Source: Planctomycetota bacterium | GTDB lineage: Bacteria > Planctomycetota > Phycisphaerae > Phycisphaerales > SM1A02 | DNA length: 34,349 bases | Direction of reading: 5' to 3' | NCBI GenBank assembly: GCA_022566535.1 | Contig: JADFIR010000033.1 | Span: 1 to 34,349 of the forward strand | Shown: positions 8,035-16,974 of the stretch, piece after piece | How positions within the stretch are numbered: the first letter of the stretch is position 1 | How the letters are laid out: the number at the start of each line of letters is the position of its first letter | Notes under the pieces: model-generated | Seen by the model: the letters and a program-made list of their open reading frames with translations, nothing else | The model's database searches: none | What the model was told of the DNA's origin: nothing | Made by a program: the position numbers and the translations under genes

Positions 8035-9246
8035 ATGCGCGTTGCCCTTCGGAGAATCATCCTTGCTGCGTTCGCACTCGCCGTGATAGCGGTGCTGGTC
8101 TATGCGTTTCTGCCCGAGCCGGTGCCTGTTGATCTGGCCCAGGTCACGCGAGGCCCGATGCGCGTGAGTGTCGATGAAGATGGCAAGACGCGAATCAAGG
8201 AGCGGTATGTGGTGTCAGCGCCGCTGGTCGGACGGTTGCAGCGGATCGAGTTGGATCCAGGCGATGTCGTGGAAGCCAATCTGACGATCGTAGCGATCAT
8301 CGAGCCGACCGCTCCGCACTTGCTCGACGCACGTGCTCGGGCCGAGGCCCAGGCGAGGGTGCGGGCGGCCGAAGCTGCGATTAGCCGGGCGAACGCGAAG
8401 CTTCAGCAGGCGAAGGCCGCTTACGATTTCGCCGAGGCCGAGCACGCGCGGGCGCAGGCTGCGTTCGATCGCGGCGGCGCATCGCCCCACGAGATTGATG
8501 AGAAGGCGATGCTCAAGAAGACCGCTGGCGAAGAACGCCGAGCTGCGGCGTTTGCTGAGGAGATCGCCGAGTTCGAGCTTGAGTTATCGCGAAGCGCTCT
8601 GCTACACACGATGCCCCAGGTCAAGGGCGACGAGCTGAGCGAACATTTCGAGATCAGATCGCCAATCTCAGGATGCGTTCTTCGAGTGCTCCGACAAAGC
8701 ATGACGGTGGTCGAGCCCGGCGCGCCGCTGATGGAGCTGGGCGATCCTACCGATCTGGAAGTCGTCATTGACGTGCTGTCAACTGACGCAGTGAAGATTT
8801 CACCCGGCGCCAAGGTGATTATCGACCGGTGGGGCGGCGATGATCCGCTGCTGGCGACCGTGCGTCTCGTCGAGCCGTCCGCGTTCACCAAGGTCTCTGC
8901 GCTGGGCGTCGAAGAGCAGCGCGTCAACGTCATCGCCGATTTCATCACTCCGCTGAGCGACCGCGAATTTCTTGGTGACGGCTACCGAGTCGAGGCCAAG
9001 TTGGTGATCTGGGAGGCGGACGACATCGTGCAGGCGCCGGCGAGCGCATTGTTTCGCAAGGAGGGAGGCTGGGCGCTCTTCGTTGCGGACGACGATCAGG
9101 CCGTGTTGCGGCCCGTCGAGATCGGCTGGCAGAATGGCCTGATGGCGCAGGTGCTGGGGGGCGTCGAACCAGGACAGCTCGTCATCGTGTATCCCAGCGA
9201 TGAGATCGAGCACGGCATATCGATCACGCCTCGTGACGAATCCTGA
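8035..9246 (+). CDS. periplasmic adaptor (HlyD/MacA family) of the ABC exporter
   Basis: 403 residues with an N-terminal membrane anchor ('IILAAFALAVIAVLVYAF'). A first half-lipoyl segment ('VVSAPLVGRLQRIELDPGDVVEANLTI') is followed by an alpha-hairpin rich in Ala, Glu and Arg (about residues 97-195), the second half-lipoyl segment ('IRSPISGCVLRVLRQSMTVVEPG') and beta-barrel/membrane-proximal domains. This is the standard order for membrane fusion proteins linking an inner-membrane exporter to an outer-membrane channel. It starts 14 bp after the permease stop and is the third member of the operon. No outer-membrane TolC-like gene is present in the window, so the channel would have to be shared. 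Confidence 0.9.
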   Translation: MRVALRRIILAAFALAVIAVLVYAFLPEPVPVDLAQVTRGPMRVSVDEDGKTRIKERYVVSAPLVGRLQRIELDPGDVVEANLTIVAIIEPTAPHLLDARARAEAQARVRAAEAAISRANAKLQQAKAAYDFAEAEHARAQAAFDRGGASPHEIDEKAMLKKTAGEERRAAAFAEEIAEFELELSRSALLHTMPQVKGDELSEHFEIRSPISGCVLRVLRQSMTVVEPGAPLMELGDPTDLEVVIDVLSTDAVKISPGAKVIIDRWGGDDPLLATVRLVEPSAFTKVSALGVEEQRVNVIADFITPLSDREFLGDGYRVEAKLVIWEADDIVQAPASALFRKEGGWALFVADDDQAVLRPVEIGWQNGLMAQVLGGVEPGQLVIVYPSDEIEHGISITPRDES

Positions 9247-9363
9247 CGGGCCGGCATCTGATACCGATGCTCCTGCCGACACCGGCGATCCGGACCTTCC
9301 TCGTCCCGACATGCAGGGACTCGTCAGGTCCGGCTTGGCGATTCCCCCGGCGCGATTCCCGCG

Positions 9364-10512
9364 TCAAGCCGAACGAATTCGGGTGATATCGCTGGCGGCC
9401 TCTGGGAGCTCGCGCTGCGTATTGACGGCCACGCGGCGGGCGAACGCGTCGAGGAGCGCGTGTTCATAGCGGGTTCCGGCGTCTTTCTGCAAGATTTCAA
9501 GCGCCTTTTGGAGTGACATCCCCTTGCGATAAGGGCGGTCGGTGCGCAGGGCGTCGAAAACGTCGGCAACCTGAACAATCCGGCTGGCCAGGTGCATCTT
9601 CCAGCCGGCCGCGACCCGGGGATACCCGCCGTCTGGATACATGTGATGCTCGAACGCGACGATTAGCGCAACGGCCGGAATATCCGGGGCACCGAAGAGC
9701 AGACGGGCGCCGTCTTCCGGATGGCGGCGAACCAACTTCCATTCATCGTCCGTTAGCTTGCCGTCCTTATTGAGCACGCTCTTGGGGATCATGCGCTTTC
9801 CGATGTCGTGGAGGACGGCCGCCACCGTCAGATCAAGCAGGGCATCGCCGCGCATCCCGACCTCCTCGGCCAAGGAAGTGCTCAGCAGCGCCACGTTGAT
9901 TGTGTGGACGAAGGTGTACTCGTCGTGCGTCTTCAACGAGGCCAGCGGAAGCGTGATCCCTCGTGAAATTGACACGGAGGTGCAGATGTCGGCCACCAGG
10001 GTCATCAGCTCGCCCTGCCCGGGCTTCCCCGTTCGGATGTCGCGCCAGACGTGCTGCAACACACCTGCCTGACGCCTCGGATTCCCCGCCAACTTGAAGG
10101 GCTGGGCTTCGCCGCGTGGTTCGGTGCTGCCAATCCACCCGAATCGAATGTGGGCGCTCCCCTTGATCTTCTCGGGCTCCTTGGTTGCATCCTCTAACTG
10201 GTCGAGCATCGCTCGAATCTCGTCGCAGGTGAGGCCGCGACGGAAGGACACGGCCTCGACCCCACGCTGGTGCAGTCGCCGAAACAGTCCTTCCGCCAGC
10301 GTCGAACTGGAGGGAAGCTTGTCATTATGAAATACGACACGATCCTCGAAGGCGAGAATCGTCACCTGCTCCATTTGATGGAACGCCTTGGTGAGAAGAT
10401 CGTGGGCACCCTTCATGTTCCCACCGACGGCCGGATGCTCGCGGGAATACACTTCCCGCCCAAAGAGCGCCGCTTGCAATGAACACATTGCCCGATCGAT
10501 GAGGTCAAGCAT
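9364..10512 (-). CDS. HD-GYP-like phosphodiesterase with N-terminal sensory module
   Basis: 382 residues from the ATG at 10510-10512, which overlaps the upstream gene by 8 bp; an extension to 10557 is possible but less natural. The N-terminal module (about residues 1-105: 'YSREHPAV', 'FEDRVVFHNDKL', 'GVEAVSFRRGLT') is shared with the upstream protein. The C-terminal part is an HD domain: 'VLHDIGK' with the metal-binding HD pair, 'RRHPEDGARLL', then 'EHHMYPDGGYPRV' and 'VADVFDALRTDRPYR'. The HD-GYP hallmark is present but the loop is one residue shorter than the usual HHxxxDGxGYP. Such enzymes hydrolyse cyclic-di-GMP, and the neighbouring GGDEF-EAL protein fits this. Activity is not proven by sequence because of the altered loop. 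Confidence 0.8.
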   Translation of the reverse strand: MLDLIDRAMCSLQAALFGREVYSREHPAVGGNMKGAHDLLTKAFHQMEQVTILAFEDRVVFHNDKLPSSSTLAEGLFRRLHQRGVEAVSFRRGLTCDEIRAMLDQLEDATKEPEKIKGSAHIRFGWIGSTEPRGEAQPFKLAGNPRRQAGVLQHVWRDIRTGKPGQGELMTLVADICTSVSISRGITLPLASLKTHDEYTFVHTINVALLSTSLAEEVGMRGDALLDLTVAAVLHDIGKRMIPKSVLNKDGKLTDDEWKLVRRHPEDGARLLFGAPDIPAVALIVAFEHHMYPDGGYPRVAAGWKMHLASRIVQVADVFDALRTDRPYRKGMSLQKALEILQKDAGTRYEHALLDAFARRVAVNTQRELPEAASDITRIRSA

Positions 10513-12403
10513 CCGAAGGCCCCCGATGTTTCGCGGATCGGTCGGCCAGGACGCCAAGCAGCCGAGTCAACGAAAAGCGCCAGCGTCTCAACGCTCGTCG
10601 GACATCCGGCCCGCCACCCATCTTGGAGAGGATGCCGGCCAGCCATCTCGCACGAGCGGCGTGTTTGACACGAGGATGATCAAGCAGCAAATGCATCATG
10701 CCGCACAGCACGGGAGCACTCAGATCCTCGGGAAGCGACTGCACCATCGGCACCAAGCGCTGCAGCGACTCGAAGTCCGCATTGGCGAGATTGCGGGCGA
10801 CCTCGAAGCACTGTTGGCGGTCTGCCGGGTCGACGAGTTCTTTGAGCAGTACCATTGCACAATCAGGCGCCGCCGAGGTCAACGCTGCGATCATCCGGCA
10901 CGTCGCCGGTGCTTCTCCAAGGTGCAAGAGCGCCAGGGCGTCACGGTTGACGCGGTCACCGCCGACGGCGCATCGGAGAATGGAATCGATTCGTTCCGAT
11001 CCTTGGAATCCTTCGAGGTACACCTTCGCCGCCTTTCGACTCTCACAAGCCTCCAGAGAAGTCACCAGATGCTGTGCCACGCGTACGGACTCCAGGACGA
11101 GGTCCGCCCGCCCGCGCTGGAGAAGATCTGGCGTCATGTCAGAGAGGTATCCCAGGACCCCGACGCAATCAGTTCGGCCGCCGGTGAATCCCCGAGCGAG
11201 TTGCAGCGCGACCAGGACGGCGTGGGGCTGCACGTGATTGGGATGAAAGGATGCGAGGTCTTGCGTCGCAGAGGCCGTTGATCCACTGTCTGTTGTGAGC
11301 TTGGCGAGTTGCGCCTGGTATGCTTCGGGACTGAAGTCCTTCTGAGCTTTCGTATGAAGGACCTCGTTGAGCGCGGCCTGCAGCGACTCGCTGACATCTT
11401 CGCTCACCGTCCCGGCATCTTGCCAGTGCTGCAAGGTCTGCGTGATCCGAGCGTTCTCGTCACCACCCGGCACCGCAAGGCGCGCCAGCTTCGTGTAGAG
11501 CATCAGGATTTCCCGGCTCGGTTTGGATTCGGATCGATCCGCCGTCTCCAGCGCGCCGAGCACCTCCGCGACGGGAAGGACCTCCGAGAGTTGACCAAAC
11601 AGGTCGAGCGATGCCTTGGGATTCGCGGGACTGATCGTCAGCAATGCGGTTCGCAGATTCGGACTGAGCCCGGAGAGGAACGTGCCGAGGCGCCCGACGG
11701 ACTCGGCCCGGGTCCCCTCGCTCATTGTGCCCAACGTTTGAGTCAATTCCTCGAAGTGAACCCGCCCGCTGGCGATGACGTCGTCCGGCGCTTGTTCAAA
11801 CTGAGCATTGAGTTGGGCAGCCAAGCGACTCGGCTCCCATCCCGCCTGTTGAGTTGGTCCGCAAAGCAGCGACTGGACCAGGTCGGACCACAATCCGGCT
11901 TCGCCGGCATCTTGATCCTTCGACGCCCGCTCGCCCTCGACGATTCGCAGTCCGTCGTAGCGGAGCAGAATGATCCGAATGCATTTCCGAGTTGCGTGCT
12001 CGATTGTGCCGACGAGATCATCACCGCGGATATGCTCCCGTTGCGCACGAAACAGCGTCTCGAGGAAGGCCGCCATGGTCGCGCTGTTGGCGCTTCGTTG
12101 AAATTCGACCGCTGCGATGTCGAGCTCGTGCAACACTTCAGCCAGGGGCGCCAGCGATTCAGAATCGTCCGCGTCGTCATCGACCAGGAAGCGGCCATGT
12201 CCGATCCCGATGGTGATTGAATCGGACTGGACGAATGCAGAGGCCAGTCGGGTCGCCGCGGCGTCGATCGCGTCACGAGTTGCCGGGTGATCCGGCGAGT
12301 AGAGCTTGGACGCTTGCCAGGCGCGGCTCAAGGCCTTGAGGGAGTCGACCACGCCTCTTTGTGAGGCATCCCCGCGGGTTGTTGCTTGCGAAGTGGTGTT
12401 CAT
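10505..12403 (-). CDS. large helical protein sharing the N-terminal module of the HD-GYP protein
   Basis: 632 residues from ATG 12401-12403; an upstream ATG at 12442 is possible. Residues about 20-115 ('LYSPDHPATRDAI', 'IGIGHGRFLVDD', 'DIAAVEFQRSAN') follow the same pattern as the N-terminus of the HD-GYP protein next door: a 'Y-x-x-x-HP' start, a beta-strand with an acidic turn, and a final 'V-x-F-x-R/S' strand. The rest is helical with repeated Leu/Ala patterns that suggest HEAT- or TPR-like solenoids. No catalytic motif is seen. Lying between the GGDEF-EAL gene (58 bp gap) and the HD-GYP gene (8 bp overlap), it is probably a scaffold or regulator of this signalling set. The family is not recognised by name. 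Confidence 0.7.
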   Translation of the reverse strand: MNTTSQATTRGDASQRGVVDSLKALSRAWQASKLYSPDHPATRDAIDAAATRLASAFVQSDSITIGIGHGRFLVDDDADDSESLAPLAEVLHELDIAAVEFQRSANSATMAAFLETLFRAQREHIRGDDLVGTIEHATRKCIRIILLRYDGLRIVEGERASKDQDAGEAGLWSDLVQSLLCGPTQQAGWEPSRLAAQLNAQFEQAPDDVIASGRVHFEELTQTLGTMSEGTRAESVGRLGTFLSGLSPNLRTALLTISPANPKASLDLFGQLSEVLPVAEVLGALETADRSESKPSREILMLYTKLARLAVPGGDENARITQTLQHWQDAGTVSEDVSESLQAALNEVLHTKAQKDFSPEAYQAQLAKLTTDSGSTASATQDLASFHPNHVQPHAVLVALQLARGFTGGRTDCVGVLGYLSDMTPDLLQRGRADLVLESVRVAQHLVTSLEACESRKAAKVYLEGFQGSERIDSILRCAVGGDRVNRDALALLHLGEAPATCRMIAALTSAAPDCAMVLLKELVDPADRQQCFEVARNLANADFESLQRLVPMVQSLPEDLSAPVLCGMMHLLLDHPRVKHAARARWLAGILSKMGGGPDVRRALRRWRFSLTRLLGVLADRSAKHRGPSDA

Positions 12404-12461
12404 CCGTAGGCCTGCGTGACTGCTGCGGAATCGGAGCAGCATCGGATGTCGGAATCTGTCA

Positions 12462-14579
12462 TTACGCGGCGCTCATCCATCGCTTGTTGTCTAGCAGTAG
12501 CTGCCCGGCCTGTTGCTCGCTGACGGCCCTGCTGAACAACCACCCCTGGCCGAAGTCACAGGCCACCTTCTGGAGCATGTTGACCTGATCTTGGGTTTCG
12601 ATGCCTTCAGCCACGACTGGCATGTCCAGCGTGTGGACCAGCCCCACCATCGCCTTGGTGATCGCCACAAACTGCCGCCACTGCCGATCCCGGCTGCCGA
12701 TGCATTGATCGATCTTGACGATGTCAAACGGGAACTTGTCAAGAGAGCCGAACGAGGAATGCCCGGTTCCAAAATCATCCATGACGAGTACAAAGCCGAG
12801 GTCCTTGAGGCTGCGAAGCACGGGATCAGCCTCGTTTGGACAATTCATGCAGATGCTCTCGGAGATTTCCAGATGAAGGGAACCCGGTTTCACGCCGGTC
12901 TCACTGACGATGCGCTCCAGACGCGACGTGAGGTGGGGATCCATCAGCTCTCGTCTTGAGAGATTCACGCTCACGAAAAGGTCCGAGTTTCCAGTTTGAT
13001 CCATCCAATTCTGAAGCGCGCCGCACGCAGTGCGCAACACCGATTCGCCCATTTCCACAATCAGACCAAGCTCTTCGGCAAAGGGGAGGAAGTTGATCGG
13101 CAGCAGGATGCCGCGCTGTCCGTGAGGCCAGCGTATGAGTGCTTCAAATCCAGCGATCCGGCCGGACTTGAGTGAAACGATCGGCTGGTATTCGACGATA
13201 AAGACTTTTCGTTCAACGGCGTCGCGCAGCTCCTGCTCCAGCGTCGCCTGCTCCATAACCGCTGCATGCATGTCGGCGTCAAACACCACCTGACGCGCCT
13301 TGCCCGCGCCCTTTGCATGGTACATGGCGATATCGGCGTCACGAACGACGTCCTCGGCCCGGGTATATTCTCCTTCGCTGGTCACAATGCCGATGCTCGC
13401 GGTGGACGTGATCTGATGACCCGCGATGTGATGCGGAGGCGCGAGCGCTTCTTGCAGCCGCTCTCCGACGATCACCACATTGTTCGGCTCGCAGATACCA
13501 TCCAGAAGAATGACAAACTCGTCGCCGCCGAGCCGTGCGGGCAAATGACTCGCCGATTGTCGAGTTTGCAAGTCAACAGCCCGAATGTTCGCGCTGAGGC
13601 GATCGGCGATGCTGATCAGCAGTTGATCGCCAATATCATGTCCAAGGCTGTCGTTGACGAGCTTGAACCGATCAAAGTCGAGGAACAGCACCGCGAAGTG
13701 GTATTCGGGAATGTGCTGGGAGCGGTGGATCGCCTGGCCGAGCCGCTCCAGAAACATGGCCCGATTCGGGAGTCCCGTGAGCGCATCGTGGCGCGCGGCA
13801 AGCCGGAGCTTCTCCTCCGCCTGCTTTCGATCGGTGATATCGGCAAACGTCGCCACGAGCCCGTCAAGGTGTCTCACGACGACGAACTGATACCAACGTT
13901 CCTGATTGGCGCTCGTCAGCAGAAGTTCCTTGCGAAATGGGAGCTTGGTCTCCACGACAGTGATCCCGTGGCCGAGAAGTCCGCTCTCGGCCAGACAGGG
14001 CAACTTCTCCAGTGCACGAGCGCCGGACATGATGGAGGCCGGCTGTCCGATGATCTCCTGGGCGGCGGGATTCACCAGATCGATCTCGAAATCCACGATG
14101 TTCATGGCGGCGTCACGGATGGACCGGAACGTCATCATGCCGTGCAGCGAACTGTTCATGATGCTTCGCACGAGCTCCATGTTGGATTCCGGGTCCGAAG
14201 GCGGTCGCTCGCGCGGCAGTTGCTCGCGCGGCGGTCGCTTGCGCTGTGATCCGCCCCGGCCCGCAGACAGGATGCCCGCCATGACAAGCAGCAGTCCCAG
14301 CGCCCCAATAGCAACAGGGATCAGGGCCATGATCACCCCGGCCTCGTGCAACCGGACTCGCAACCCGTGCTCCGAAGGAACGATGAGTTCGACGGCGGTC
14401 AAAAGCGCTGCAAGCAGCAGGAGCTGAACGCCCGTCAGGAGAACCCACTTGAGCTGGCTCGACCGGATGTGACGAATTTGACGGGCGGCCAATATGATTG
14501 CGGCAAGCTGGACAGCAAGGAACCCTACCGCCAGCGCGATCCCTAGATAATTCGGGATACCGATCTCCGGACTCGACAT
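12462..14579 (-). CDS. membrane PAS-GGDEF-EAL cyclic-di-GMP enzyme
   Basis: 705 residues. Three N-terminal transmembrane helices (about 10-32, 45-65, 84-106), an Arg/Pro-rich linker, a PAS-like domain (about 130-255, ending 'ATFADITDRKQAEEKL'), GGDEF (about 260-430) and EAL (about 440-690). The cyclase active site 'RLGGDEFVILL' is intact. No RxxD inhibitory site is visible at the usual position before it. The EAL domain keeps 'GFEALIRW', the metal ligands in 'SVNLSRREL', 'LHLEISES' and 'VMDDFGTGHSS', 'VKIDQ', and the general base region 'VVAEGIET'. Both synthesis and breakdown of cyclic-di-GMP are therefore possible. It is the first gene of a three-gene minus-strand operon with the helical protein and the HD-GYP protein. 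Confidence 0.92.
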   Translation of the reverse strand: MSSPEIGIPNYLGIALAVGFLAVQLAAIILAARQIRHIRSSQLKWVLLTGVQLLLLAALLTAVELIVPSEHGLRVRLHEAGVIMALIPVAIGALGLLLVMAGILSAGRGGSQRKRPPREQLPRERPPSDPESNMELVRSIMNSSLHGMMTFRSIRDAAMNIVDFEIDLVNPAAQEIIGQPASIMSGARALEKLPCLAESGLLGHGITVVETKLPFRKELLLTSANQERWYQFVVVRHLDGLVATFADITDRKQAEEKLRLAARHDALTGLPNRAMFLERLGQAIHRSQHIPEYHFAVLFLDFDRFKLVNDSLGHDIGDQLLISIADRLSANIRAVDLQTRQSASHLPARLGGDEFVILLDGICEPNNVVIVGERLQEALAPPHHIAGHQITSTASIGIVTSEGEYTRAEDVVRDADIAMYHAKGAGKARQVVFDADMHAAVMEQATLEQELRDAVERKVFIVEYQPIVSLKSGRIAGFEALIRWPHGQRGILLPINFLPFAEELGLIVEMGESVLRTACGALQNWMDQTGNSDLFVSVNLSRRELMDPHLTSRLERIVSETGVKPGSLHLEISESICMNCPNEADPVLRSLKDLGFVLVMDDFGTGHSSFGSLDKFPFDIVKIDQCIGSRDRQWRQFVAITKAMVGLVHTLDMPVVAEGIETQDQVNMLQKVACDFGQGWLFSRAVSEQQAGQLLLDNKRWMSAA

Positions 14580-15067
14580 TGAGCTGTAGTCCGTTGTAAA
14601 GAGGGCACCAGCACCATCGCCCCGCGCTATAGCGTATTATCGGGCAGGCGAGCGATTAGGAGACTGATTCAATATCGGCCCAGCGTCCCCGGCACTCAAG
14701 CTACTGTCGCGGTTCAGCTCCCGGACCGAGGCCACACCGTTGACCAATGAATGCGGCCGCGAGAAAGCTCGTCGCTCTCAATGCTGATCCGAATCTGTAG
14801 GGTGTGATGGAGCGGGCCGATCAACATCTGATGCGGCGCGGAATGCCCAGTAACTCACGGCGTAATGCGCTGAGTGAGCAGGTGCCGCGGTGGCAGGGGC
14901 GTCGGTCCCGTGCGATCTGGACGGCCGAGATCCGCCGAGGCGGCTCCCACCATTCTGTTAGGCGCTCTAGGTGCCCCTCGTGGGTCGTGGGAATCACGCT
15001 CGCGGGAAGCGTCCCTCCCCCCAGCCTCATCCCGGGCGAGCGGGGTGAGTGATTGCTGCGTCCGCTT
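14580..15067. other. 488-bp intergenic region upstream of the GGDEF-EAL operon
   Basis: This region lies between the operon start and the 3' end of the GT2 gene. It contains a short ORF on the minus strand (14821-15030, 69 residues, Arg-rich) with no recognisable family and no good ribosome binding site, and a small CCGCC/GGCGG hairpin near 14933-14944. No convincing gene or promoter was found. Confidence 0.5.
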
Positions 15068-15880
15068 CTACTTCTTGATACGAAGTCCCAGAAGGATGAA
15101 CGGCCGCAGCATATGCCACCAACCCGTGATCGGTTTGATCTTGGAGTACTTGACTCCCTTTTGAATCGGATAAGTCTTGGAGACGGGGACTTCCGTCACC
15201 TTATATCCGAGTGTGTGTACCTTGAAATGCAGGTAATACTCGCACTCGTAGTTGTCCAGCCAATCCTGCCAAATGTTGATTCTCGGATCATCGAACAGGC
15301 TCAGGCGGTACGCCCGAAACCCGTTGGTCAGATCGGTGCACCGCTTGCGGCAGTACAATGAGAAGAGCAGGCTCAGGAACTTGATAGCGATGAGCCGAAA
15401 CACGGGCGTGTTGGGAGCCGATCCTCCGGGAAGAAACCGGCTGCCCTGCACGTAGTCGGCGCCGTCTTTCAGGATCGGCGCCAGCAGCTTCGGGATCTCC
15501 CGCGGATCGTCCTTGCCGTTGCCAGCCAGCAGGACGACGATGGTGAAGCCATGATCCCGGGCATACTTGATGCCGCGTTTGATCGCGGCCCCCAGCCCCA
15601 AGTGCGGCTGGTCGATGACCGTGATGCCGTGCTCACGGAGGATGTCGGCGCTTCGATCCGTGGACCCGTCGTTGACAATGACGATCTCATCGACGAGTCC
15701 ATCAACGAACTTCTCGGCCAGTGCGGCGACTTTGGATTCCTCGTTGTAGACGGCGCTCAGCGCCATCACCGATTGACCGGGATAAAGAGGTTTCCGCCGC
15801 GGAAGTGAGCCGGGGTCGTCTCGGCAACGCTCACCGCGATCCGGCTGGTGGTGGTCGGCCCTGGCCATCGGTTCGAGCAT
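15068..15880 (-). CDS. GT2 family glycosyltransferase
   Basis: 270 residues from ATG 15878-15880, chosen because GGAG lies about 10 bases upstream. It has the GT-A nucleotide-sugar fold: 'VMALSAVYNEESKVAALAEKF', the acidic pair in 'DEIVIVNDGSTDRS', then 'VVLLAGNGKDDP', the place where the DxD-type metal site normally reads 'MDADGQHDP'. The first Asp there is changed to Gly/Asn, but the DD pair is kept. 'GSRFLPGGS' and 'TNGFRAYRLSLF' complete the dolichyl-phosphate-mannose-synthase-like pattern. It likely transfers a sugar to a polyprenyl phosphate or to a growing glycan at the membrane face. It belongs to the polysaccharide cluster and lies 91 bp downstream of the GNAT gene. Confidence 0.85.
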   Translation of the reverse strand: MLEPMARADHHQPDRGERCRDDPGSLPRRKPLYPGQSVMALSAVYNEESKVAALAEKFVDGLVDEIVIVNDGSTDRSADILREHGITVIDQPHLGLGAAIKRGIKYARDHGFTIVVLLAGNGKDDPREIPKLLAPILKDGADYVQGSRFLPGGSAPNTPVFRLIAIKFLSLLFSLYCRKRCTDLTNGFRAYRLSLFDDPRINIWQDWLDNYECEYYLHFKVHTLGYKVTEVPVSKTYPIQKGVKYSKIKPITGWWHMLRPFILLGLRIKK

Positions 15881-15971
15881 GTCGATTCGTTCTCCTGAAG
15901 CTACCAAAGCGCCGATGAGGGATCCGTGACACAGCGGGCAGCCGGATGCAGGGCCGGGCCGGGGGGTCGCC

Positions 15972-16610
15972 TCAACGTCCCAGGATCGCTCTGATTCGCT
16001 TCACGTCTTCCACGGTGATCTCGGGCGGGGCCGTTTCCAGGTAGAGCTTCGCTTCAACGTTTTTGCGCTGCGCTTCGAATTCTTCTGGAAAGATCCCGAT
16101 CTGGATGACGTCATAGTAGCCGCCGGGATGCGCCCAGTGCTTGCGGCGCAGGCCCTCTTTGACATAGCCAAAGAACTCACAGAGCCGGTCGGACCGCTGG
16201 TTCTCACTGACTAGCTCGCCGTGCAGGCGGACCATGCCGAGTGCCTCGAAGCAGAGCCGCTGGACGAGGTAGAAGGCCTCGAGAATGCTGTGGGGATGCC
16301 GTCCCACCTGAGCCCCACACAGCCTGCCCCATTGGCCGGATGTCTTCGGCCGGTCGAAATCGTAGACCGAGCCGGTTGCCACCGGCTCACCGTCAAGAGC
16401 ATCGAACATGATCAACAGCTCACCGCGCTGCTTGGCTACCCGAAACCACTCCAGGTGGACATCCACCGTAAGCGGCTCCCACTGGATGAGCCACTTTCTG
16501 GACTCCGGACTGTTCCGCCAGGCGACGACGAGCTGGGCATCGTCTTCGTCCATTTCGCGAAGCGACACGTGGGCCCCGCGAAGAAGCTCGACCCTGCCTT
16601 CTTTGGCCAT
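15972..16610 (-). CDS. GNAT acetyltransferase, probably for an amino sugar
   Basis: 212 residues from ATG 16608-16610, fixed by a perfect GGAGG seven bases upstream. Typical RimJ/RimL-like GNAT pattern: 'VSLREMDEDDAQLVVAWRNSPES' at the N-terminus, central strands around 'ATGSVYDFDRPKTSGQWG' and the C-terminal 'LHGELVSENQRSDRLCEFFGYVKEG', where the Asn-x-x-S segment and the following helix make the acetyl-CoA site. It is divergently transcribed from a DegT sugar aminotransferase, so N-acetylation of the aminosugar made by that enzyme (as with PseH or WecD in other pathways) is the most economical role. The substrate is inferred from context only. Confidence 0.8.
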   Translation of the reverse strand: MAKEGRVELLRGAHVSLREMDEDDAQLVVAWRNSPESRKWLIQWEPLTVDVHLEWFRVAKQRGELLIMFDALDGEPVATGSVYDFDRPKTSGQWGRLCGAQVGRHPHSILEAFYLVQRLCFEALGMVRLHGELVSENQRSDRLCEFFGYVKEGLRRKHWAHPGGYYDVIQIGIFPEEFEAQRKNVEAKLYLETAPPEITVEDVKRIRAILGR

Positions 16611-16974
16611 GAAATCCTCCTCTGCCCACAGGCCTAAGGCCAGTAGGATAGGACGCCGTCGGTGGGAGGGGTCGTCCGTCCTGCCCGGGGACCGGCACAT
16701 TTTCCCGCGAACACCGGGCGTCTCGGTTCGTGCCCTTGCCAGCGGCACGCGCTTCTTCAACCGCAACGGCACCAATGGAAAGAATGTCCGCAACCGGGCT
16801 GTCGAGACGGCCCTTCAATGTCGACGGGGATAGAGTACGCTCCTAACTATCATTTCGCGGCCGGGAGAGACCTGGAGGATGGTTACACCGCGACGCATAA
16901 GCCACCGGGATGAGGCACAGAATCGCGCAGATCTCGCACCGAACTACCCTCGACCACCCGCAGGATACGAGACG
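16611..16974. promoter_or_regulatory. divergent intergenic region of the polysaccharide cluster
   Basis: This 364-bp space separates the GNAT gene (minus) from the DegT gene (plus) and must hold promoters for both arms. No clear -35/-10 pair or operator could be chosen with confidence. Open frames crossing it on both strands are in-frame extensions of the two genes and lack good ribosome binding sites. Confidence 0.45.

Noticed and set aside
13266..14249. Long plus-strand frame (327 residues) antisense to the GGDEF-EAL gene
   Set aside because: Shadow of a gene with clear catalytic motifs on the minus strand. The same applies to frames at 11309-12220, 10388-11281 and 17050-17949.
14957..14963. 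GTTAGGC in the 14580-15067 gap
   Set aside because: No RYYYAAC partner or attC-like palindrome could be found in the preceding 130 bases.
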